Assembly (NCBI RefSeq): GCF_000429485.1
Contig: NZ_AUBY01000009.1
Location: 1 to 64,000, forward strand
Reading direction: 5' to 3'
DNA: 64,000 bases
Origin: Aliagarivorans marinus DSM 23064
GTDB lineage: Bacteria; Pseudomonadota; Gammaproteobacteria; Enterobacterales; Celerinatantimonadaceae
In this document: positions 26,989 to 36,375 of the stretch, one piece after another
How positions within the stretch are numbered: the stretch's first letter is position 1
How the letters are laid out: every line of letters starts with the position of its first letter
The notes under the pieces: generated by a model
Told to the model about the DNA's origin: nothing
Databases searched by the model: none
What the model saw: the letters and a program-made list of their open reading frames with translations, nothing else
Position numbers and translations under genes: made by a program

Positions 26989-28116
26989 TTAGCCACGCTC
27001 GGCCAGTGGCACATAATCACGCGGTTCGGCGCCGGTGTAGTCGGCACTGGGGCGAATGATCCGGTTGTTGCTGCGCTGCTCCATCAAATGGGCCGCCCAG
27101 CCGCTGGCGCGGGAGCAGACAAAGATCGGGGTGAACAGCTTGGTGGGAATGCCCATAAAGTGATACGCGCTGGCATGGAAGAAGTCGGCGTTACAGAACA
27201 GCTCTTTCTCGCGCCACATCACCTGCTCAACCCGCTCGCTCACCGCAAACAGGTGCTGATCGCCAGTATGCGCGCTGAGTTTGCGTGACCACTCCTTGAT
27301 CAGCGCATTACGCGGATCGCTGGTGCGGTAGATGGCGTGGCCAAAGCCCATGATCTTCTCTTTGCGCTCCAGCATCCCCATGATTTCCTGTTCGGCCTGC
27401 TCGGGGCTTTGCCACTGCTCAATCATCGCCATGGCGGCTTCGTTGGCACCGCCGTGCAGTGGGCCGCGCAGCGCGCCAATCGCGCCGGTGATCGCCGAGT
27501 GGATATCGCTGAGGGTGGAGGCGATCACCCGGGCGGTGAAGGTGGAGGCGTTGAACTCATGTTCGGCATAGAGGATTAGCGAGCACTGCATGACTTGCTC
27601 GTGCAGCGGATCGGCCGGCTTGCCATGTAGCAGGCTAAGGAAATGACCAGCAATTGAACCCGCCTCGCTTTGGGTGGAGATGCGCACGCCATCATGGCTG
27701 TAGCGATACCAGTAGCAGATGATGCCGGGCAGGGTAGCCAGCAGGCGATCGGTCTGTTGCTGCTGCTCGCTAAAGCTTTGCTCGGTTTCAAGGTTGCCGA
27801 GCATCGAGACGCCGGTGCGCATCACATCCATGGGGTGAGCGTCAGCCGGGATCGCTTCTAGCACTTGCTTGAGTGCGTCGGGCAGCTCGCGCAGTTGATG
27901 CAGGCGATCGAGGTAGGCCGCCAATTGCGCCTGAGTGGGTAGCTCGCCGTGGCACAGCAGGTAGGCCACTTCTTCAAAGGTGGCTTGCTCGGCCAGCTGT
28001 TTAATGTCGTAGCCGCAGTAGGTGAGGCCAGAGCCGCTTTGGCCGACGGTGCAGAGGGCTGTTTCGCCCGCGCTTTGGCCGCGTAGGCCTGCGCCGTTAA
28101 GGGATTTTTGTACCAT
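26989..28116 (-). CDS. prpC: 2-methylcitrate synthase
   Basis: 375 residues, matching PrpC rather than the longer GltA citrate synthase (about 430). It joins propionyl-CoA and oxaloacetate. Catalytic region: RGPLHGGANEAAM (His), GFGHAIYRTSDPR (His and substrate Arg) and the end ASGWAAHLMEQR. Position between prpB and acnD makes the methylcitrate role clear. Confidence 0.95.
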   Translation of the reverse strand: MVQKSLNGAGLRGQSAGETALCTVGQSGSGLTYCGYDIKQLAEQATFEEVAYLLCHGELPTQAQLAAYLDRLHQLRELPDALKQVLEAIPADAHPMDVMRTGVSMLGNLETEQSFSEQQQQTDRLLATLPGIICYWYRYSHDGVRISTQSEAGSIAGHFLSLLHGKPADPLHEQVMQCSLILYAEHEFNASTFTARVIASTLSDIHSAITGAIGALRGPLHGGANEAAMAMIEQWQSPEQAEQEIMGMLERKEKIMGFGHAIYRTSDPRNALIKEWSRKLSAHTGDQHLFAVSERVEQVMWREKELFCNADFFHASAYHFMGIPTKLFTPIFVCSRASGWAAHLMEQRSNNRIIRPSADYTGAEPRDYVPLAERG

Positions 28117-28171
28117 GATGCTCTCCTTCAGTCCTTGTCTTGGTCATCGTGTAGGGACGGTCTGATGCCGC

Positions 28172-29086
28172 TTAGTTATCTTGTGATTGCGCCTTGTCCG
28201 GTGTGGCGCTGTAGAGCTGGTCGAGCTTGGCCTCGAAATCGTGATAGCCGAGGTAGTCATAGAGCTCGCTACGGGTCTGCATCTGCTCCACCACGTCGCG
28301 CTGGTGGCCCTGATCGCGCAGGCTGCGATAGACATTGAGCGCCGCCTGATTCATGGCGCGGAAGGCCGATAGCGGATAGAGCGCCATGCCCACGCCAGCA
28401 CGTGCCAGCTCTTCGCCGCTGAACAGTGGGGTCTGGCCGAACTCGGTGATATTGGCCAAGATCGGCACCTTCACCGCTTCGGCAAACTGCTGGTACTGCT
28501 CAAGGGTGTTCATCGCTTCCGGGAAGATCATGTCGGCACCGGCCTCGACGCAGGCACAGGCGCGGTCGATGGCGGCATTGATGCCTTCCACCGCCAGCGC
28601 ATCGGTGCGCGCCATCACCACAAACTGCTCATCGCGGCGGGCATCCACGCAGGCCTTGATGCGATCGACCATTTCCGTGCTGGATACGATGGCCTTGTTA
28701 GGGCGGTGGCCACAGCGTTTCTGCGCCACTTGGTCTTCGATATGCACCGCGGCGGCTTCCGCCCGCTCCATCTCTTTGATGGTGCGGGCGATGTTAAAGG
28801 CGCCGCCAAAGCCGACGTCGATGTCGACCAACAGCGGTAGGTCGCTGGCGGCGGTGATCCGTCGCACGTCTTCCAGCACATCATTCATGGTGGTAATGCC
28901 CAGATCGGGCAGCCCATAAGAGGCGTTGGCGATACCGCCGCCGCTTAGGTAGATCGCCTGATGGCCTTCGCGCTGGGCCATCATCGCGCAGTAGGCGTTG
29001 ATGGTGCCGACGATTTGCAGGGGGCCTTTCGATTGTGGTTGCAGTGCTTGTGTCACTGCCTGCCGAAATTTCGCTCCTTGGCTCAT
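28172..29086 (-). CDS. prpB: 2-methylisocitrate lyase
   Basis: 304 residues of the isocitrate lyase superfamily, TIM barrel. The active-site signature KRCGH (KKCGH in isocitrate lyase) lies in [23 protein letters not shown] and [12 protein letters not shown] are typical for PrpB. It splits methylisocitrate into pyruvate and succinate. It is the first enzyme gene of the operon. Its leader holds three 17-base repeats that start in the 3' end of gntR. Confidence 0.95.
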   Translation of the reverse strand: MSQGAKFRQAVTQALQPQSKGPLQIVGTINAYCAMMAQREGHQAIYLSGGGIANASYGLPDLGITTMNDVLEDVRRITAASDLPLLVDIDVGFGGAFNIARTIKEMERAEAAAVHIEDQVAQKRCGHRPNKAIVSSTEMVDRIKACVDARRDEQFVVMARTDALAVEGINAAIDRACACVEAGADMIFPEAMNTLEQYQQFAEAVKVPILANITEFGQTPLFSGEELARAGVGMALYPLSAFRAMNQAALNVYRSLRDQGHQRDVVEQMQTRSELYDYLGYHDFEAKLDQLYSATPDKAQSQDN

Positions 29087-29102
29087 GGTGGTTCCTTTCC
29101 TT

Positions 29103-29153
29103 TTGTTTGTAGGGCCTCGTTGTTTGTAAGGCTTAGTTGTTTGTAGGGTTTAG
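29103..29153. repeat. three tandem copies of a 17-base repeat in the prpB leader
   Basis: Units at 29103-29119, 29120-29136 and 29137-29153 follow TTGTTTGTARGGYYTMG, reading on the plus strand; the last one ends inside the stop region of the regulator gene. The repeat lies between the regulator and prpB, and its minus-strand form is CTAAACCCTACAAACAA. Confidence 0.85.
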
Positions 29154-29827
29154 CTGTCGGGGGAAGAGAGCTGTTCGATCACCTTGCGGGCACGGCTGAT
29201 ATGCCGGCGCATCAGGATCTCGGCCAGTTCTCCATCGCGGTCATTCAGTGCCTGCCAGATTGCCCAGTGCTCCTGTAAGGCGCGCTTCGGGCGGGCATGT
29301 TGGCGGGCGGAGGTGCTGCGGTACATCCGCAGCAGGTGGTAGAGCTCATCACATAGCAAGGTCACCAGCCGCTGATTGCCGGTGGCCTTAATAATCCGGT
29401 AGTGGAAGTCGAAGTCGCCTTGCTGGTCGAAGTAGGCCTCGCCGTGGTTGTCGTCGAGATACTGCTGGTGGTGCTCCAGTAGATCGTGCAGTTCGTTGAG
29501 TTGGCGTTGGGTGAGACGCTCGGCGGCCAAGCGGCAAGCCATCCCCTCTAAGGGTTCGCGAATGGTGTAGATATCGAGTAATTGTTGACAATTTAACTCA
29601 ACGACTCGAGCGCCCACATGGGGAATGCGTTCCACTAAGCCGATCCCCTCCAGCTTCAGCATGGCCTCGCGCAGCGGGCCGCGACTGACCCCGTAGCGGC
29701 GGGCTAGCTCTGGTTCGGAGATCTTTGAGCCCTGCGGGATAACGCCTTGTACGATGGCCTCAGTGAGCAGTTCGCCAAGGTCTTGAGAGAGCAGGCTCTG
29801 TTTATCAATGTTGCGAAGGTTTTGCAT
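29150..29827 (-). CDS. GntR-family (FadR/FCD subfamily) regulator of the prp genes
   Basis: 225 residues. The winged-helix domain (about 10-80) contains GSKISEPELARRYGVSRGPLREAMLKLEGIGLVERIPHVGARV; an all-helical FCD ligand domain follows, with metal-binding His candidates. Genes of this type head prp operons that lack the sigma-54 activator PrpR. The ligand is likely a methylcitrate intermediate (inference). It is the first gene of the cluster, directly before prpB. Two TGTCGACA operators lie 41-74 bases upstream of its start. Confidence 0.88.
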   Translation of the reverse strand: MQNLRNIDKQSLLSQDLGELLTEAIVQGVIPQGSKISEPELARRYGVSRGPLREAMLKLEGIGLVERIPHVGARVVELNCQQLLDIYTIREPLEGMACRLAAERLTQRQLNELHDLLEHHQQYLDDNHGEAYFDQQGDFDFHYRIIKATGNQRLVTLLCDELYHLLRMYRSTSARQHARPKRALQEHWAIWQALNDRDGELAEILMRRHISRARKVIEQLSSPDS

Positions 29828-29867
29828 ATTTGCGCCTAATGTTGCGAAGTGGTTAAAGATTAGGCGG

Positions 29868-29901
29868 TGTCGACAATCCCTTCAAGTGATTGTCGACAAT
29901 C
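29868..29901. promoter_or_regulatory. paired operator of the GntR regulator
   Basis: A perfect 14-base palindrome GATTGTCGACAATC lies at 29888-29901, and a half-copy GTGTCGACAATCC at 29867-29879 shares TGTCGACA (29868-29875). Their centres are 23 bases apart, about two DNA turns. FadR/FCD regulators bind short palindromes of this kind, and the site precedes gntR. Confidence 0.65.
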
Positions 29902-29956
29902 TAAAGGTAGACATTGGTATTAGGTGGGTAGATAAGGAAACGAGCAGTGAGATTGT

Positions 29957-30391
29957 CTACAGCTTACGGTCTAGCTTTTGAAGGAAGGCGTCGCTGAGCT
30001 CCCAGCCCCAGCCTGCGATGGTAGATAGCGCCTCATCGACCGAGGCGGTCTGTAGAAAGGCCACTTGCTCTCGGCTTGGTCGCTGGTAGTCGATCTGCTT
30101 GTGGACAAAGGAGGAAAGCCCGGGGTTTGAGACTAAAAAAACACTGTGGCTCAAGCCTTTGCGCAGGCTGTCTTCGAACTGCAGGCTCATAATCGGGTAA
30201 CAGTCGCGGGTAAGCAATTGCCAGTCTCGGGCATCAAAGATACCCAGCCAGGGCTCGGGCGCGAGCTGATCGGCGCAGCGCTGAAAGGCGCGATGGTAGT
30301 CCTCGGTGCAACGTTTGTTCCAGCTGCCGTGGAGGCTGGCTAGGATCATCTGCGGCTCTACCAGAATCTTAAAGTGACCATGGGCACGCAT
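29957..30391 (-). CDS. hypothetical protein, SpoIIAA-like fold possible
   Basis: 144 residues from ATG 30391, chosen because GAGG lies six bases upstream; the longer frame begins at an unsupported TTG. Parts such as FKILVEPQMILASLHGSWN, LGIFDARDWQLL and VFLVSNPGLSSFV recall the beta-strand/helix order of small SpoIIAA-like (STAS-like) proteins of unknown function. No signal or membrane segment. It is separated from gntR by the operator region and shares its strand. Confidence 0.5.
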   Translation of the reverse strand: MRAHGHFKILVEPQMILASLHGSWNKRCTEDYHRAFQRCADQLAPEPWLGIFDARDWQLLTRDCYPIMSLQFEDSLRKGLSHSVFLVSNPGLSSFVHKQIDYQRPSREQVAFLQTASVDEALSTIAGWGWELSDAFLQKLDRKL

Positions 30392-30494
30392 ATAAGCCTC
30401 TGAATTATTTCCAAATTCGCTCAAAAAATGTATTGCTTAAATTGTAGACTACGGTAGATTAAACGTTCCGGCAGCTACTAACAGGGAGAACATC

Positions 30495-30617
30495 ATGACT
30501 ACATTCACTAGCCATCTGCAGATGTCCTCATCCCCTGTTGCGCTGAACTGTGTGTTTAACCTTGCGTTAAACCCAGCGATGAAACGATCAGGTTCATCGT
30601 CGCGCGAGCTCCGGTAA
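30495..30617 (+). CDS. small protein of 40 residues
   Basis: ATG with GGGAG eight bases upstream. Protein: MTTFTSHLQMSSSPVALN, then a short C-terminal part ending in SSSRELR. The length is below the usual ORF cutoff. It lies directly upstream of the DUF1127-like gene in the same direction and is followed by a hairpin. I do not recognise the family; the good ribosome site is the main evidence. Confidence 0.4.
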   Translation: MTTFTSHLQMSSSPVALNCVFNLALNPAMKRSGSSSRELR

Positions 30618-30631
30618 TCACTTTTTGTTAT

Positions 30632-30656
30632 CCGAGCCGCGAGATCAGCGGTTCGG
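30632..30656 (+). other. stem-loop between the small gene and the DUF1127-like gene
   Basis: Arms CCGAGCCGC and GCGGTTCGG pair with one G-T wobble around GAGATCA. No T run follows at once, though a T-rich stretch starts about 20 bases further on. It may be an attenuator or stabilising hairpin of the transcript. Confidence 0.4.
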
Positions 30657-30734
30657 AGCATCACGTAACACCTCTTGGTTTTTGCTTCTTTTTTCGACCG
30701 CTGATATCGGGCTCTTCACTCAGGAGAGAACGAG

Positions 30735-30986
30735 ATGGACCTATCACCCTTCACCAACAGTTTGCATCTTTGGTATGCGCGGATGTTACAGCGACGCTTA
30801 GTCGACAAGCAGAGTCGCGCACTACGTATTGACGGACTGAATCCGCATCTGTACCGGGATATCGGCGCCGACCCCGACGGTGTTATGCGCACCCCACTGC
30901 AGGATGCGCCGCCGTCTGAAGCGGAGATGAAAAACCGCGGCGCGGGATTGCTCTACAAGCCCCGGCAAGAGGGGGAGGAGACGTGA
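30735..30986 (+). CDS. DUF1127-like small basic protein
   Basis: 83 residues. The middle LQRRLVDKQSRALRIDGLNPHLYRDIGAD resembles the DUF1127 (YjiS-like) pattern, in which RxL...DRxLxDIG recurs. The family includes small Arg-rich proteins linked to RNA binding and phosphate or carbon metabolism in alpha-proteobacteria, but the role here is unknown. The start has an AGGAGA site. A TTCG hairpin terminator follows directly. Confidence 0.6.
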   Translation: MDLSPFTNSLHLWYARMLQRRLVDKQSRALRIDGLNPHLYRDIGADPDGVMRTPLQDAPPSEAEMKNRGAGLLYKPRQEGEET

Positions 30987-30988
30987 GT

Positions 30989-31010
30989 AAGCGGCCTTCG
31001 GGCCGCTTTG
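30989..31010 (+). terminator. Rho-independent terminator with TTCG tetraloop
   Basis: AAGCGGCC-TTCG-GGCCGCTT followed by TG and two T. A strong 8-base stem just after the stop of the DUF1127-like gene and before ubiE. Confidence 0.85.
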
Positions 31011-31100
31011 TTAACTGCTTGTTTCTTCGGCGTGAGCACTGTGCTTGCGCCGAGCCACAGCTCAAGTACACTAGCTGGTGTTGTTTAAGCAGGAATCGCT

Positions 31101-31853
31101 ATGAGTCAAACCAAGGAAACCACCCACTTCGGCTATCAAACTGTTAACAAGGAAGACAAGGTTGGCATGGTCGCCAATGTGTTCCACTCGGTAGCTGCCA
31201 AATACGATCTAATGAACGACCTGATGTCAGGTGGTATCCACCGCTTGTGGAAGCGTTTCGCCATCGATTGCAGCGGCATTCGTCCGGGGCAAAAGGTGCT
31301 GGATCTAGCAGGTGGTACCGGCGATTTGAGCGCCAAGTTCTCGCGCATTGTCGGCAAGCAAGGCGAGGTGGTGCTGGCCGATATCAATGATTCGATGCTG
31401 AAGGTTGGTCGCGCCAAGCTGCGCGATATGGGTATCGCTGGCAACATTAACTATGTGCAAGCCAACGCCGAGAACCTGCCGTTCCCGGATAACTACTTTG
31501 ACCTGGTGACCATTGGCTTTGGCCTGCGCAATGTGACCGATAAAGATGCGGCGCTGCGCTCGATGTTTCGGGTGCTTAAGCCCGGCGGTCGACTGCTGGT
31601 ACTGGAGTTTTCCAAGCCCGAGCAGGAAGCCCTGTCGAAGGCCTACGATGCCTACTCCTTCCACCTGCTACCCAAAATGGGACAGGTGATTGCCGACGAT
31701 GCTGAAAGCTATCGCTACCTGGCCGAGTCGATCCGCATGCACCCCGACCAAGATACCCTCAAAGAGATGATGGAGCAGGCGGGCTTTGAGAGCGTCGGCT
31801 ACTACAACCTCACTGGAGGCGTTGTCGCCCTTCATCGCGGCTACAAGTTTTAG
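31101..31853 (+). CDS. ubiE: ubiquinone/menaquinone C-methyltransferase
   Basis: 250 residues, as in E. coli UbiE (251). A class I SAM-dependent methyltransferase; motif [12 protein letters not shown], and [35 protein letters not shown] are UbiE signatures. It methylates C2 of the ubiquinone ring precursor and demethylmenaquinone. First gene of the ubiE-ubiJ-ubiB run. Confidence 0.97.
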   Translation: MSQTKETTHFGYQTVNKEDKVGMVANVFHSVAAKYDLMNDLMSGGIHRLWKRFAIDCSGIRPGQKVLDLAGGTGDLSAKFSRIVGKQGEVVLADINDSMLKVGRAKLRDMGIAGNINYVQANAENLPFPDNYFDLVTIGFGLRNVTDKDAALRSMFRVLKPGGRLLVLEFSKPEQEALSKAYDAYSFHLLPKMGQVIADDAESYRYLAESIRMHPDQDTLKEMMEQAGFESVGYYNLTGGVVALHRGYKF

Positions 31854-31861
31854 GAGTGGCC

Positions 31862-32461
31862 ATGCCGTTTGATAATCTGCTGACCGCGGGGCTGGAAACC
31901 CTCAGTAACCAACTACTGCAACTGGATCAAGCCAGCGGCCAGCGACGCAGTGAGCTACAGGGACAAGTTCTACGCATTGAGCTGCGGCCACTGAAGCCCT
32001 TGTTCTTTGTGGTCAGTGAGCAGCAACTCGATGTTCTCGGTCAGTATGAAGGCGAGGTGGATTGTGGCCTGAGCCTGCATATCTCCAGCCTTCCCGAATT
32101 AAGCCAATCTGAGCGCCTTCCCGAACTACTTAAGCAAGACAAACTGCAGGTGGAGGGTGACATCAAACTGGCCCAGCAGTTTGCCGATCTGTTCCTCAAA
32201 CTCGAACCGCAACTGGAAGAGAAACTCTCGTCGGTTATCGGCGATGCGCCAGCGCACTTAGCCGCAAGGGCGTTTAAACAGTTGCAAAGTACTATCAAGT
32301 CTTTAGCCGAGCAGAGCCCTGCTCATGTCGCCGAGTTGGCGCGCGATGAGTGGCAGCTATTGGTGGGCAATGGCGAGTATCAGCGCTGGGCGCTGCAGGT
32401 GGCGCAGTTGCAAGATCGCCTCGAGGCCCTCAGTGCCCGGGTGGAGGCCTTGGCCGAATGA
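31862..32461 (+). CDS. ubiJ: ubiquinone biosynthesis accessory factor UbiJ
   Basis: 199 residues from ATG 31862, which has GGAG five bases before. An SCP2-like lipid-binding N-terminal domain (to about 110) and a helical tail with a final coiled coil ([20 protein letters not shown]). UbiJ scaffolds the soluble ubiquinone-making complex. It lies between ubiE and ubiB, the conserved order, and overlaps ubiB by 4 bases (ATGA). Confidence 0.9.
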   Translation: MPFDNLLTAGLETLSNQLLQLDQASGQRRSELQGQVLRIELRPLKPLFFVVSEQQLDVLGQYEGEVDCGLSLHISSLPELSQSERLPELLKQDKLQVEGDIKLAQQFADLFLKLEPQLEEKLSSVIGDAPAHLAARAFKQLQSTIKSLAEQSPAHVAELARDEWQLLVGNGEYQRWALQVAQLQDRLEALSARVEALAE

Positions 32462-34086
32462 CCCCGAAAGAGTTTGCCCGTTTCTACCGTATAAGCCGCA
32501 CCCTTTGCCACTACGGCATCGATGAGCTACTCCCGGAAAGCCTGTGGCCCAAGCCGCTGCGGATGGCGCGCGGCATGATGCTGTTTTGGCGCAATCGCCA
32601 TGCCGACAAACCAGCGGGTGAGCGGATCCGCCGCGCCTTGGAAGAGCTGGGGCCGGTGTATGTGAAGTTTGGCCAGATGCTATCGACCCGCCGCGATCTG
32701 CTGCCGCTGGATATCGCCGAGGAGCTGGCGCTGCTGCAAGACCAAGTCGCCCCCTTCCCGGGAGAGCAAGCCAAGCAGCAGATAGAGCAAGCGCTGGGCT
32801 GTGATATCGACAGCCTGTTCAGTGACTTCGACTTACAGCCGCTGGCTTCTGCCTCGGTGGCGCAGGTGCATACCGCTCGGTTAAAAGAGAACGATGAAGA
32901 GGTGGTGCTGAAGGTGATCCGTCCGGGCATCGAACGCACTATTGTATCTGACGTTGCCTTGATGAAGCGTTTTGCCGGACTGATTGCCTACTTCTCGAAA
33001 GATGGCCGTCGGCTGCGCCCGGTGGAAGTGGTTGAAGAGTATCGCAAGACCTTGGTCGATGAACTCGACCTTAGCCGTGAGGCGGCCAATGCCATTCAGC
33101 TCAAGCGCAACTTTGATGGCTCGCGCGAGCTGTATGTGCCCAAGGTCTATAGCGACCACTGCCGCCGCCAACTGTTGGTGATGGAGCGGATCTACGGCGT
33201 ACCGGTCTCCAATATTGCCGAGCTGGAAGCCCAAGGCACCAATATGAAGCTATTGGCCGAGCGCGGTGTCGAGGTGTTCTTCACCCAAGTGTTCCGCGAC
33301 AGCTTCTTCCATGCCGATATGCACCCGGGCAATATCTTTGTTAGCCGCGAGCACCCGGAAGACCCGCAGTACATTGGGATCGACTGTGGCATCGTTGGCA
33401 CTCTTAATAAACAAGACCAACGCTACTTGGCCGAGAACTTCTTGGGCTTTTTCAACCGCGACTACCACCGGGTGGCTCAGCTGCATATCGACTCCGGCTG
33501 GGTGCCAGCCGATACCAAGGTGGAAGAGTTTGAGGCGGCGATCCGCACGGTGTGTGAGCCGATCTTCGCTAAACCGTTGGCTGAGATCAGCTTCGGCCAT
33601 GTGCTGCTGAACCTGTTTAATACCGCGCGGCGCTTTAATATGGAAGTGCAGCCGCAGCTGGTGCTGTTGCAAAAGACCTTGCTGTATATCGAAGGCTTAG
33701 GGCGACAGCTCTATCCGCAACTGGACCTGTGGGCGACTGCCAAGCCGTATCTGGAATCATGGATGCGTAAACAGGTCGGCCCCGAGGCGCTACTGAAGAC
33801 GGTCAAAGAGAAGGCCCCACAATGGCTGGAGGCGTTGCCTCAGCTGCCCGAGTTGATCGTCGATAACCTGCAGTTAGCCCGGCAGCACCAGCAACAATTT
33901 CAACAGCTTGTGGACCAATATTGGTTGCACCAGCGCAGGCGCCAGCGTAGTCTTTTGTTAAGTATTGGCGCGGCTGCCAGCTTGGTGTCGGCCGCGGTTC
34001 TTTACAGCGACCAGCCCTTACTTGCTGGTGGTTTGTTGGTGGTATGCCTGGTTTCAGCCGGAGCTGGCTGGCGTGAGTTAAAATAG
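32458..34086 (+). CDS. ubiB: UbiB, atypical kinase of ubiquinone biosynthesis
   Basis: 542 residues from ATG 32458; frames starting earlier lie inside ubiJ. UbiB/ABC1/ADCK family: [14 protein letters not shown] (KxGQ motif), [11 protein letters not shown] (Ala-rich loop), [10 protein letters not shown] with the Lys, and [10 protein letters not shown] catalytic site; the C-terminus has two membrane helices. It is an ATPase needed for ubiquinone synthesis and anchored to the inner membrane. Confidence 0.96.
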   Translation: MTPKEFARFYRISRTLCHYGIDELLPESLWPKPLRMARGMMLFWRNRHADKPAGERIRRALEELGPVYVKFGQMLSTRRDLLPLDIAEELALLQDQVAPFPGEQAKQQIEQALGCDIDSLFSDFDLQPLASASVAQVHTARLKENDEEVVLKVIRPGIERTIVSDVALMKRFAGLIAYFSKDGRRLRPVEVVEEYRKTLVDELDLSREAANAIQLKRNFDGSRELYVPKVYSDHCRRQLLVMERIYGVPVSNIAELEAQGTNMKLLAERGVEVFFTQVFRDSFFHADMHPGNIFVSREHPEDPQYIGIDCGIVGTLNKQDQRYLAENFLGFFNRDYHRVAQLHIDSGWVPADTKVEEFEAAIRTVCEPIFAKPLAEISFGHVLLNLFNTARRFNMEVQPQLVLLQKTLLYIEGLGRQLYPQLDLWATAKPYLESWMRKQVGPEALLKTVKEKAPQWLEALPQLPELIVDNLQLARQHQQQFQQLVDQYWLHQRRRQRSLLLSIGAAASLVSAAVLYSDQPLLAGGLLVVCLVSAGAGWRELK

Positions 34087-34114
34087 CTTAGAGAAAGAGT
34101 CAAAAGGAGTAGAC

Positions 34115-34330
34115 ATGGGTGGTATCAGTATTTGGCAGCTATTGATTGTAGCTGTAATCGTAGTGCTACTGTTCGGCACCAAAAAACTGCGTGGTATGGG
34201 CGGTGATTTGGGCACGGCAGTGAAAGGCTTTAAAGATGCGATGAAGGATGAGAAAGACCCTAAGCAACTCGATGAAGCCACCGCTCAGAAAAAAGAGTCT
34301 GTTGAAGAGCAAGATAAGCAGCAAGGCTAA
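34115..34330 (+). CDS. tatA: twin-arginine translocase subunit TatA
   Basis: 71 residues: one N-terminal membrane helix ([20 protein letters not shown]), then an amphipathic helix with [19 protein letters not shown] and an acidic tail. Forms the export pore with TatBC for folded, signal-bearing proteins. Starts at an ATG with AAAAGGAG upstream, 28 bases after ubiB. Confidence 0.97.
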   Translation: MGGISIWQLLIVAVIVVLLFGTKKLRGMGGDLGTAVKGFKDAMKDEKDPKQLDEATAQKKESVEEQDKQQG

Positions 34331-34332
34331 GC

Positions 34333-34758
34333 ATGTTTGATATTGGCTTTTGGGAGCTGATTGTCATCTCTGGCATCGGCTTGCTGATCTTAGGGCCGGA
34401 GCGTCTGCCCGGTGCGATTCGTAGCGTACTGAAAACCGTTAACGCGGTGAAAAAGAGCGTTTCCCAAGTGGGTACCGAGCTTAAACAAGAGCTGGAGATC
34501 GATGAACTGCACGCCAACCTAAAAAAGGCTGAAGAGCAGGGATTGGAAAGCCTCAACGGTGCCAATAGCGGTCTCAAAGAGAGCCTCGACGAACTGCGGG
34601 CGCGCGCCGATGAGGTAACCCGACCTTATGCGCCGCGGGCCGAGCAAGCTGACGACAGCGAAACCCCATCAACAACTAAGCAAGCAGCTGACTCCGCCAA
34701 GGCCGATAAGCCAGAAGCGGAAACCTTCCCGAATAGTGAGCACAAGCCCCATGAGTGA
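34333..34758 (+). CDS. tatB: twin-arginine translocase subunit TatB
   Basis: 141 residues. N-terminus [26 protein letters not shown] is the family mark (membrane helix, Pro/Gly hinge), followed by an amphipathic helix and a long acidic, Ala/Glu-rich tail. TatB with TatC recognises twin-arginine signals. Two bases after tatA, overlapping tatC by 8 bases. Confidence 0.97.
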   Translation: MFDIGFWELIVISGIGLLILGPERLPGAIRSVLKTVNAVKKSVSQVGTELKQELEIDELHANLKKAEEQGLESLNGANSGLKESLDELRARADEVTRPYAPRAEQADDSETPSTTKQAADSAKADKPEAETFPNSEHKPHE

Positions 34759-35524
34759 TTCAGCCATGCCGCTCATCAGCCACCTGATTGAGCTGCGCAG
34801 CCGTTTGCTGCGCGCCGTGGTGGCGGTGTTGGTGGTGTTTTTGGCGCTGGTTTATTTTGCCAACGATATCTATACCCTGCTGGCCACGCCCATCTTGGCG
34901 GTGGTGCCGGAGGGCAGCACCATGATCGCTACCGATGTGGCATCGCCATTCTTTACCCCGATTAAGCTGACCTTAGTGACCGCCATCTTTGTGGCGATGC
35001 CCTACCTGCTGGGACAGGTGTGGGGCTTTATAGCACCCGGCCTGTATCAGCACGAACGTAAGTTGCTGGTGCCGCTGGTAATTGGCTCTGGCCTGCTGTT
35101 CTATGCCGGCGTTGCCTTTGCTTACTACGTGGTATTCCCGCTAGCCTTTGCCTTTTTCGCCTCGGTGGCGCCGGAAGGGGTGACTGTTGCCCCTGACATC
35201 GCCAGTTACCTCGATTTCGTATTAAAAATCTTCTTCGCCTTCGGTCTGGCCTTTGAGATCCCGATTGCTACCGTGCTGTTGGTGTGGACCGGCGCAACCA
35301 CCGTGAAGGAGATGAAGACCAAACGCCCTTACGTGGTGGTGGGCGCCTTTGTGGTTGGGATGTTGCTTACTCCGCCGGATGTGATTTCGCAGACCCTGCT
35401 GGCGCTGCCGATGCTGGTGCTGTTTGAGTTAGGCCTGTTTGTGGCCCGCTTCTACACCCCGCGCGATGAGGCCGGCCCACAGGCTCAAGACGGCAAACAA
35501 CAAGACAACGCCGAGCAAAGCTAG
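34751..35524 (+). CDS. tatC: twin-arginine translocase subunit TatC
   Basis: 257 residues from ATG 34751. Six membrane segments and the conserved start [17 protein letters not shown]; the F-x-P-I-K-L-T, WGFIAPGLY(Q)HERK and Glu in FGLAFEIPI are typical. TatC is the signal receptor of the Tat complex. Confidence 0.97.
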   Translation: MSDSAMPLISHLIELRSRLLRAVVAVLVVFLALVYFANDIYTLLATPILAVVPEGSTMIATDVASPFFTPIKLTLVTAIFVAMPYLLGQVWGFIAPGLYQHERKLLVPLVIGSGLLFYAGVAFAYYVVFPLAFAFFASVAPEGVTVAPDIASYLDFVLKIFFAFGLAFEIPIATVLLVWTGATTVKEMKTKRPYVVVGAFVVGMLLTPPDVISQTLLALPMLVLFELGLFVARFYTPRDEAGPQAQDGKQQDNAEQS

Positions 35525-35528
35525 ATTG

Positions 35529-36308
35529 ATGTTTGATATCGCGGTTAACCTGACCAGCTCTCAGTTCGACAAAGACCGCCAGCAGGTGGTTGAAGATGCC
35601 CAAGCCGCTGGCCTAAGCGGCATGCTGCTACTGGGCTCGGATATCGACGAGAGCCAGCAAGTCGCCGAGCTGGCCACCCAGTGGCCGGGCTTTTGCTTCG
35701 CCACCGCCGGGGTGCACCCGCATGATGCTAAATCCTGTACGCCAAACGATCTGCTGGCGCTAAAGGCCCTATGGCAGCAGCCGCAAGTGGTGGCCGTGGG
35801 CGAGTGTGGCTTGGACTTTAACCGCAACTTTTCGCCTCCCGAGCAACAAGAGCTGATCTTCGATGCCCAGCTAGCGCTGGCGGCGGAGCTGCAACTCCCG
35901 GTGCTGCTGCACGAGCGCGACGCCCATCAACGTTTTATCGAGATCTACCGTCAATGGCAGGACAAGCTGGTGGGCGGGGTGCTGCACTGCTTCACCAGTG
36001 ATCGAGTGGCGCTGGATACTTGCTTGGATGCGGGTCTGCATATCGGGATTACCGGCTGGGTGTGCGATGAGCGCCGTGGCCAAGAGCTGCAACAGCTAGT
36101 CAAACACATCCCTGCCGATCGACTGATGCTAGAGACTGATGCGCCTTACTTGCTGCCGCGCGACCTTAAGCCCAAGCCTAAGTCGCGGCGCAATCAACCT
36201 GCCTATATCGCCCATATCTACCAGCGAGTGGCCGAGCTGCGTGGCGAGCCGCTGGCTCAGATGAGCCAGCAGATCCAGACGAATATCTCGCAGTTATTCG
36301 GGATTTAG
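35529..36308 (+). CDS. tatD: TatD-family metal-dependent DNase
   Basis: 259 residues from ATG 35529; the longer frame lies inside tatC. TIM-barrel hydrolase: MFDIAVNLT (the usual HCH is replaced by the pattern VN...), GVHPHDAK, VGECGLDFNRNFSP, LHERDAH, HCFTSDR and LMLETDAPYL supply the metal ligands. TatD proteins show 3'-5' nuclease activity; not part of the translocase itself although the gene is in the operon. Confidence 0.93.
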   Translation: MFDIAVNLTSSQFDKDRQQVVEDAQAAGLSGMLLLGSDIDESQQVAELATQWPGFCFATAGVHPHDAKSCTPNDLLALKALWQQPQVVAVGECGLDFNRNFSPPEQQELIFDAQLALAAELQLPVLLHERDAHQRFIEIYRQWQDKLVGGVLHCFTSDRVALDTCLDAGLHIGITGWVCDERRGQELQQLVKHIPADRLMLETDAPYLLPRDLKPKPKSRRNQPAYIAHIYQRVAELRGEPLAQMSQQIQTNISQLFGI

Positions 36309-36375
36309 TCCATGCTGGGTAGCCCGCCGGGTCGCTAGCGCGACCACGGTGTTTATCTCAAGGATGGAGAGCCCC

